Source: Apricaphanius iberus
Lineage: Eukaryota > Chordata > Actinopteri > Cyprinodontiformes > Aphaniidae
DNA: 64,000 nucleotides
Assembly: GCA_028564705.1 (NCBI GenBank)
Contig: JAPXFQ010002701.1
Location: forward strand, 1,697,001-1,761,000
Direction: 5' to 3'
Under the pieces are notes generated by a model that ran no database searches, had not been told where the DNA came from, and saw only the letters and a program-made list of their open reading frames with translations. Within the stretch, counting starts at the first letter, position 1. Each line of letters starts with the position of its first letter. The position numbers and the translations under genes are program-made. Below, in pieces: positions 60,201 through 64,000 of this stretch.

Positions 60201-60320
60201 AACATCATCCATCCATTATCTTTGCCGCCTATTCTCAACGGGTCACGGTGGGGTTGGTGCCTATCTCTTGCGGTCATCGGGCGAGAGGCAAGGTACACCC
60301 TGGATAGGTTGCTAGTATAT
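60201..60320 (-). repeat. LINE 3' tail (Rex3/RTE-like), inverted
   Basis: CATCATCCATCCATTATC is followed by GGGTCACGGTGGGGTTGGTG and GGGCGAGAGGCAAGGTACAC, then CCTGGATAGGTTGCTAGT. This matches the same fish LINE tail as 24164-24322, more closely to my remembered consensus. It is truncated after about 115 bases. Confidence 0.6.
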
Positions 60321-62835
60321 AAATAACAGATATTTACAATTATTAAAACATATATAAAAGGTAAATAGCATTGAAATACCATATATTAACAATTAAATAA
60401 CCAGTCATATCCAGCCATGCCGAAGACATGTCAGGAAGAGAATGACTGTACATGCGCTCTTTTTGTTCTTTTAGATTTCTCAGAGTTGAACATTGACCCA
60501 GAAAGGTTTCTAATGAACACCAGGTGTACACTTTGTGTATCTGTGATGATACATATGTGGATGTGCAACTCCCTGTCATCTACTTACAGCTTTTTATTTA
60601 GCTGCAGTCATCAGGGAGTTGGGGATGCCTCTGTAGCAGCTGTAAATTTGTCCTCCTTGTTTTTGCCTCCATGCATCTTCATGCCCTCACTAATCTTTTC
60701 AACAAAACGCCACAATAGGTACGAAATATTTTTCAAGCCAGAACTGTAACTTTTCCTGGACCAAGACAAAAATGAAAAGACATCCAAGTTTTGAAAGAAT
60801 GAATTTTATGGCACCAATGTCTAAATTTATGCCAAACAAACATCTCTGCATCCATTTACGTGATGTGCTTGAGCCAGAAAGAGCTGTTTGCCAGTTTTTA
60901 GAGAGGCTGAGCGACTGAAGGTGGGTGGAAAGCATTAGAACAACAAAGACAGAGAAACCTGTGTGCGAAATAAAGACCGACCATGATGAAGCTGGTAAAG
61001 GGCCGTGAAAGTGGGCTCCCTGCCGATCCCGCGGAGTGATGAGATGAGGCCAAGGCCGGCTCTGGCTAATAAGTGTGAGCGAGTAGAGCCAAGAGGCCTC
61101 AGCCAGTAGCCTTATAACACCTATTATCATCCTTCCTACAAGACAGCCACGTGTTTCCATTTACAGGCTATTGTTTAAGCTGTGAAAGGCTCTTCTTTGT
61201 GAGCATGTTGACACCTCTCGACTTGTGTCAGTAAGAGTTGACAGGCTTTAATAGTTTTGTGGAGGTCAGCCTCCTGCTTGGCGTGGATAGGTAGAGGAGA
61301 AGGACCAGGATACGGGAGGACGTCCTTGCTGCGCTGACATCTTGTGGGTGGAGGAGGAGGGATTTCAATACGGTGACTATTTGGTGGCCAGTATTTCCCT
61401 CTAAGGTTTGTAATACAGGATAGTATCACAGAAAGTGCACCGCAAAAGCAGAGACTGAGGTTCAGATAGCCCACAGGGGACATAATGTGTCCTTACCCAG
61501 CGAGGAAGGTAAATATTGATGTTGATGGGGTTTTTTTTTATATTATTTTTGTGCGTGTGCTGAAAAAAAAACTAGTAAAAAAAGCTGACAGATCAATTCT
61601 AAGAGAAGTTGACACCATAAAAAAAGTATTCTTCTTTTTTTGTTCGTTCAGAGCGATGCAGTCATGGGTGGACGAGCCCTGCTGGTGGTATCTGTGGTGG
61701 CGTGGCTCGGCCGTGACCTCACTGGGTCTAGTGCTGCGGTGGAAAATGTCCTGTCACTTGATGGAGGAGCTGCCTGTAGCAGCAGGAAGGAGTGTGGCGA
61801 CAGGGGCCATGTGTGTTAACCTCTTTCCTTGTCACTTTTTCTGTCCCCCCCCCAGCCCTCCCCTCCTCCACCACCCATCTCTACTTTTCTTGTTCTTTTT
61901 TTCTCCCTCCTCATCCACGTTCCCCCAGACTTGACTCTCTCTCCCCACACTCCTCCGTGACAAATTACTCCTGGCGGTTGATTTGTTGGTTGTCAAAAGT
62001 GGTCCTTGTGCTGGAGGTATGGAGTTAGCTGCAAAAAAAAAAGAAAAGAAAAAAAGGTTTGCCAACAATCCAAACTCCCCCTCTGGCTTTCCCGATCACC
62101 TGCACTCCCACCCTCTCACCTGACCAGCCTTTCGCACGTGCCCCTCTCTCTGGAAATCGTCAGCCTTTCTCATAACATCTCATTACATCACATTTTCATG
62201 TTAAATTAGCTCCCACATTAGATTTTCCTTTCAGACTGTTTCAATATGTCAGGAAAAAAGCTTGAGGAGGATCGTTTTCTTATTTATGGGAGAGGAAATG
62301 AAAGAAGAGCAAAGGAGGGGGGGGGGGAGTGTGAGTGAGCGATAAAGACCGTATGACGGAACTAAAAATGTCAGGATTTGGGATGGGCTGCCTGCTGTGG
62401 TAAGAAGCACAAACGGCTCCTGAGAAAGAAATCTGCGTTTGTCTGGGTGATCTGATGAATTAATAGAATAAGCAGCTTAGTTTAATGTACTGTAATATAC
62501 TTAATTTAGCTGTTTCTGCAAAGATGTGGCTGTGAAAACATGCCAAGCTGCTAAACAAAGGGATTTAGCATCGTTGGCATTGTGTGACCAGGGTTTTTTT
62601 TTTTTTTTTTTTTTACTAACCATATCTGTATTGCTCTATTGTATTTAATACTGTACAAATACAGGAATCTAATTGTGTTTGTTTCCAAAATCCAGTAAAT
62701 CCAATGTTGCCATAAAGCAGTCGTGCTCATTGATTTTCAGCTTTGCTGGCAATGACCTAATACAGCCACAGATATTGGAGGGATAAACCACCTTAGTATA
62801 GTGAGCACTGACAAAGCTCTCTCTCATCTCTCACA
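60321..62835. other. Unassigned intronic sequence
   Basis: Holds pyrimidine-rich DNA at about 61840-61960, a G11 run (62317-62327) and a T21 run (62594-62614). The segments 60960-61150 and 62360-62580 are repeat-free and could be regulatory, without firm motif evidence. A 153-codon minus frame (60699-61160) shows no domain. Confidence 0.4.
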
Positions 62836-62837
62836 TA

Positions 62838-64000
62838 CACTACCGTTCAAAAGTTTGGGGTCACATTGAAATGTCCTTATTTTTGAAGGAAAAGCACTGT
62901 ACTTTTCAATGAAGATAACTTTAAACTAGTCTTAACTTTAAAGAAACACACGCTATACATTGCTAATGTGGTAAATGACTATTCTAGCTGCAAATGTCTG
63001 GTTTTTGGTGCAATATCTACATAGGTGTATAGAGGCCCATTTCCAGCAACTATCACTCCAGTGTTCTAATGGTACAATGTGTTTGCTCATTGGCTCAGAA
63101 GGCTAATTGATGATTAGAAAACCCTTGTGCAATCATGTTCACACATCTGAAAACAGTTTAGCTCGGTACAGAAGCTACAAAACTGACCTTCCTTTGAGCA
63201 GATTGAGTTTCTGGAGCATCACATTTGTGGGGTCAATTAAACGCTCAAAATGGCCAGAAAAAGAGAACTTTCATCTGAAACTCGACAGTCTATTCTTGTT
63301 CTTAGAAATGAAGGCTATTCCATGCGAGAAATTGCTAAGAAATTGAAGATTTCCTACAACGGTGTGTACTACTCCCTTCAGAGGACAGCACAAACAGGCT
63401 CTAACCAGAGTAGAAAAAGAAGTGGGAGGCCGCGTTGCACAACTGAGCAAGAAGATAAGTACATTAGAGTCTCTAGTTTGAGAAACAGACGCCTCACAGG
63501 TCCCCAACTGGCATCTTCATTAAATAGTACCCGCAAAACACAAGAGGCGGCTGCGGGATTCTGGGCTTCAGGGCAGAGTGGCAAAGAAAAAGCCATATCT
63601 GAGACTGGCCAATAAAAGAAAAAGATTAAGATGGGCAAAAGAACACAGACATTGGACAGAGGAAGACTGGAAAAAAGTGCTGTGGACGGATGAATCCAAG
63701 TTTGAGGTGTTTGGATCACAAAGAAGAACGTTTGTGAGACGCAGAACAACTGAAAAGATGCTGGAAGAATGCCTGACGCCATCTGTTAAGCATGGTGGAG
63801 GTAATGTGATGGTCTGGGGTTGCTTTGGTGCTGGTAAGGTGGGAGATTTGTACAGGGTAAAAGGGATTCTGAATAAGGAAGGCTATCACTCCATTTTGCA
63901 ACGCCATGCCATACCCAGTGGACAGCGCTTGATTGGAGCCAATTTCATCCTACAACAGGACAATGACCCAAAACACACCTCGAAATTGTGCAAGAACTAT
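62838..64000 (+). mobile_element. Young Tc1-like transposon, cut by the window edge
   Basis: TA (62836-62837) is followed by the terminus CACTACCGTTCAAAAGTT, a classic fish Tc1 end. About 410 bases of untranslated 5' sequence, including the terminal repeat, precede the transposase ATG. The right end lies outside the window. Confidence 0.8.
63250..64000 (+). pseudogene. Tc1-like transposase with one frameshift, 3' end outside window
   Basis: The enzyme cuts and pastes its own element at TA dinucleotides. The ATG at 63250 starts MARKRELSSETRQSI; residues 25-41 (REIAKKLKISYNGVYYS) form the first helix-turn-helix, and a GRPR motif follows, as in Tc1 transposases. Near 63540 a short deletion, about 20 bases against my remembered consensus, shifts the frame, and the first frame stops at 63613. 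The correct frame resumes at 63545 and stays open to 64000, with LWTDESKF (first catalytic Asp at 63689-63691), KHGGGNVMVWGCF and QQDNDPKHT (second Asp block at 63959-63967). The last acidic residue lies beyond the window. Apart from this indel the gene looks intact, so it is a recent arrival unable to make its own enzyme. Confidence 0.8.

Larger units (their letters stand above)
2656..64000 (+). other. Giant intron following the musashi exon
   Basis: The donor at 2656 is GTAAGT, and no acceptor followed by RNP1-like coding sequence was found in the rest of the window. The whole remainder is therefore interpreted as intron, unless an unrelated gene lies nested inside. All transposons and candidate regulatory blocks listed below sit within it. 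This rests on reading by eye; a very short exon could be missed. Confidence 0.6.

Noticed and set aside
60699..61160. 153-codon minus-strand frame
   Set aside because: No family motif and no supporting splice sites.
61485..61934. 149-codon + strand frame
   Set aside because: C-terminal half is pyrimidine-tract Ser/Pro/Phe sequence; no domain was recognised.

Overview
The window looks like about 64 kb of teleost fish genomic DNA, almost all of it non-coding. It is moderately AT-rich, with no bacterial-type gene packing, no long conserved reading frames and no operons. It is crowded with the DNA transposons typical of ray-finned fish: several Tc1/mariner lineages, PIF/Harbinger-like and TTAA-type MITEs, and LINE 3' tails that begin CCATCCATT. 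I cannot name the species.

One host-gene exon can be defended. It is a 49-bp exon at 2607-2655 on the + strand, with a good acceptor and a GTAAGT donor, encoding VDDAMLMFDKTTNRHR plus the first base of a Gly codon. This is the middle of the second RNA-recognition motif of a musashi protein. I found no other musashi exon. The window is therefore best read as the last 2.6 kb of one intron, the exon, and more than 61 kb of the next intron. That intron size favours msi2 over the more compact msi1, but the 16 residues do not settle it.

Layout. 1-2606: intron with nothing recognised. 3-5.4 kb: a TTAA-type element and a TAA-flanked Harbinger-like MITE with a central palindrome. 7.7-8.4 kb: retroelement-like and Tc1 debris. 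10.8-14 kb: a three-level nest of DNA transposons. 15.5-16.8 kb: one copy of a two-copy ~1 kb element, abutting an internally deleted Tc1. 17.3-21 kb: mostly unique, with two possible conserved regulatory blocks. 22.4-24.3 kb: a CpG-rich patch, a Harbinger-like end and a LINE tail. 26.4-27.3 kb: a pyrimidine-rich tract. 27.8-29.1 kb: a broken RecQ-like helicase 5' exon followed by a Harbinger-like MITE with repeated subterminal motifs. 31.5-39.2 kb: several Tc1 relics. 39.5-41.7 kb: long homopolymer runs. 44.5-47.1 kb: mostly unique, with the best enhancer-like candidates. 48.4-49.9 kb: a nearly full-length decayed Tc1 on the minus strand. 52.8-54.8 kb: second copy of the ~1 kb element, then a Tc1 relic. 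58.3-59.1 kb: a repeat split by a TTAA-flanked insert carrying a P2RX7-like first exon. 62.8 kb to the end: the youngest Tc1, with a transposase broken by one frameshift and cut by the window edge.

There is no operon, defence island or multi-gene pathway to interpret. The most unusual features are two transposon-associated fragments that resemble the 5' ends of genes (P2RX7-like and RecQ-like), and the nested and duplicated elements that allow insertions to be ordered in time. Family names rest on recall of consensus motifs, not on a search.
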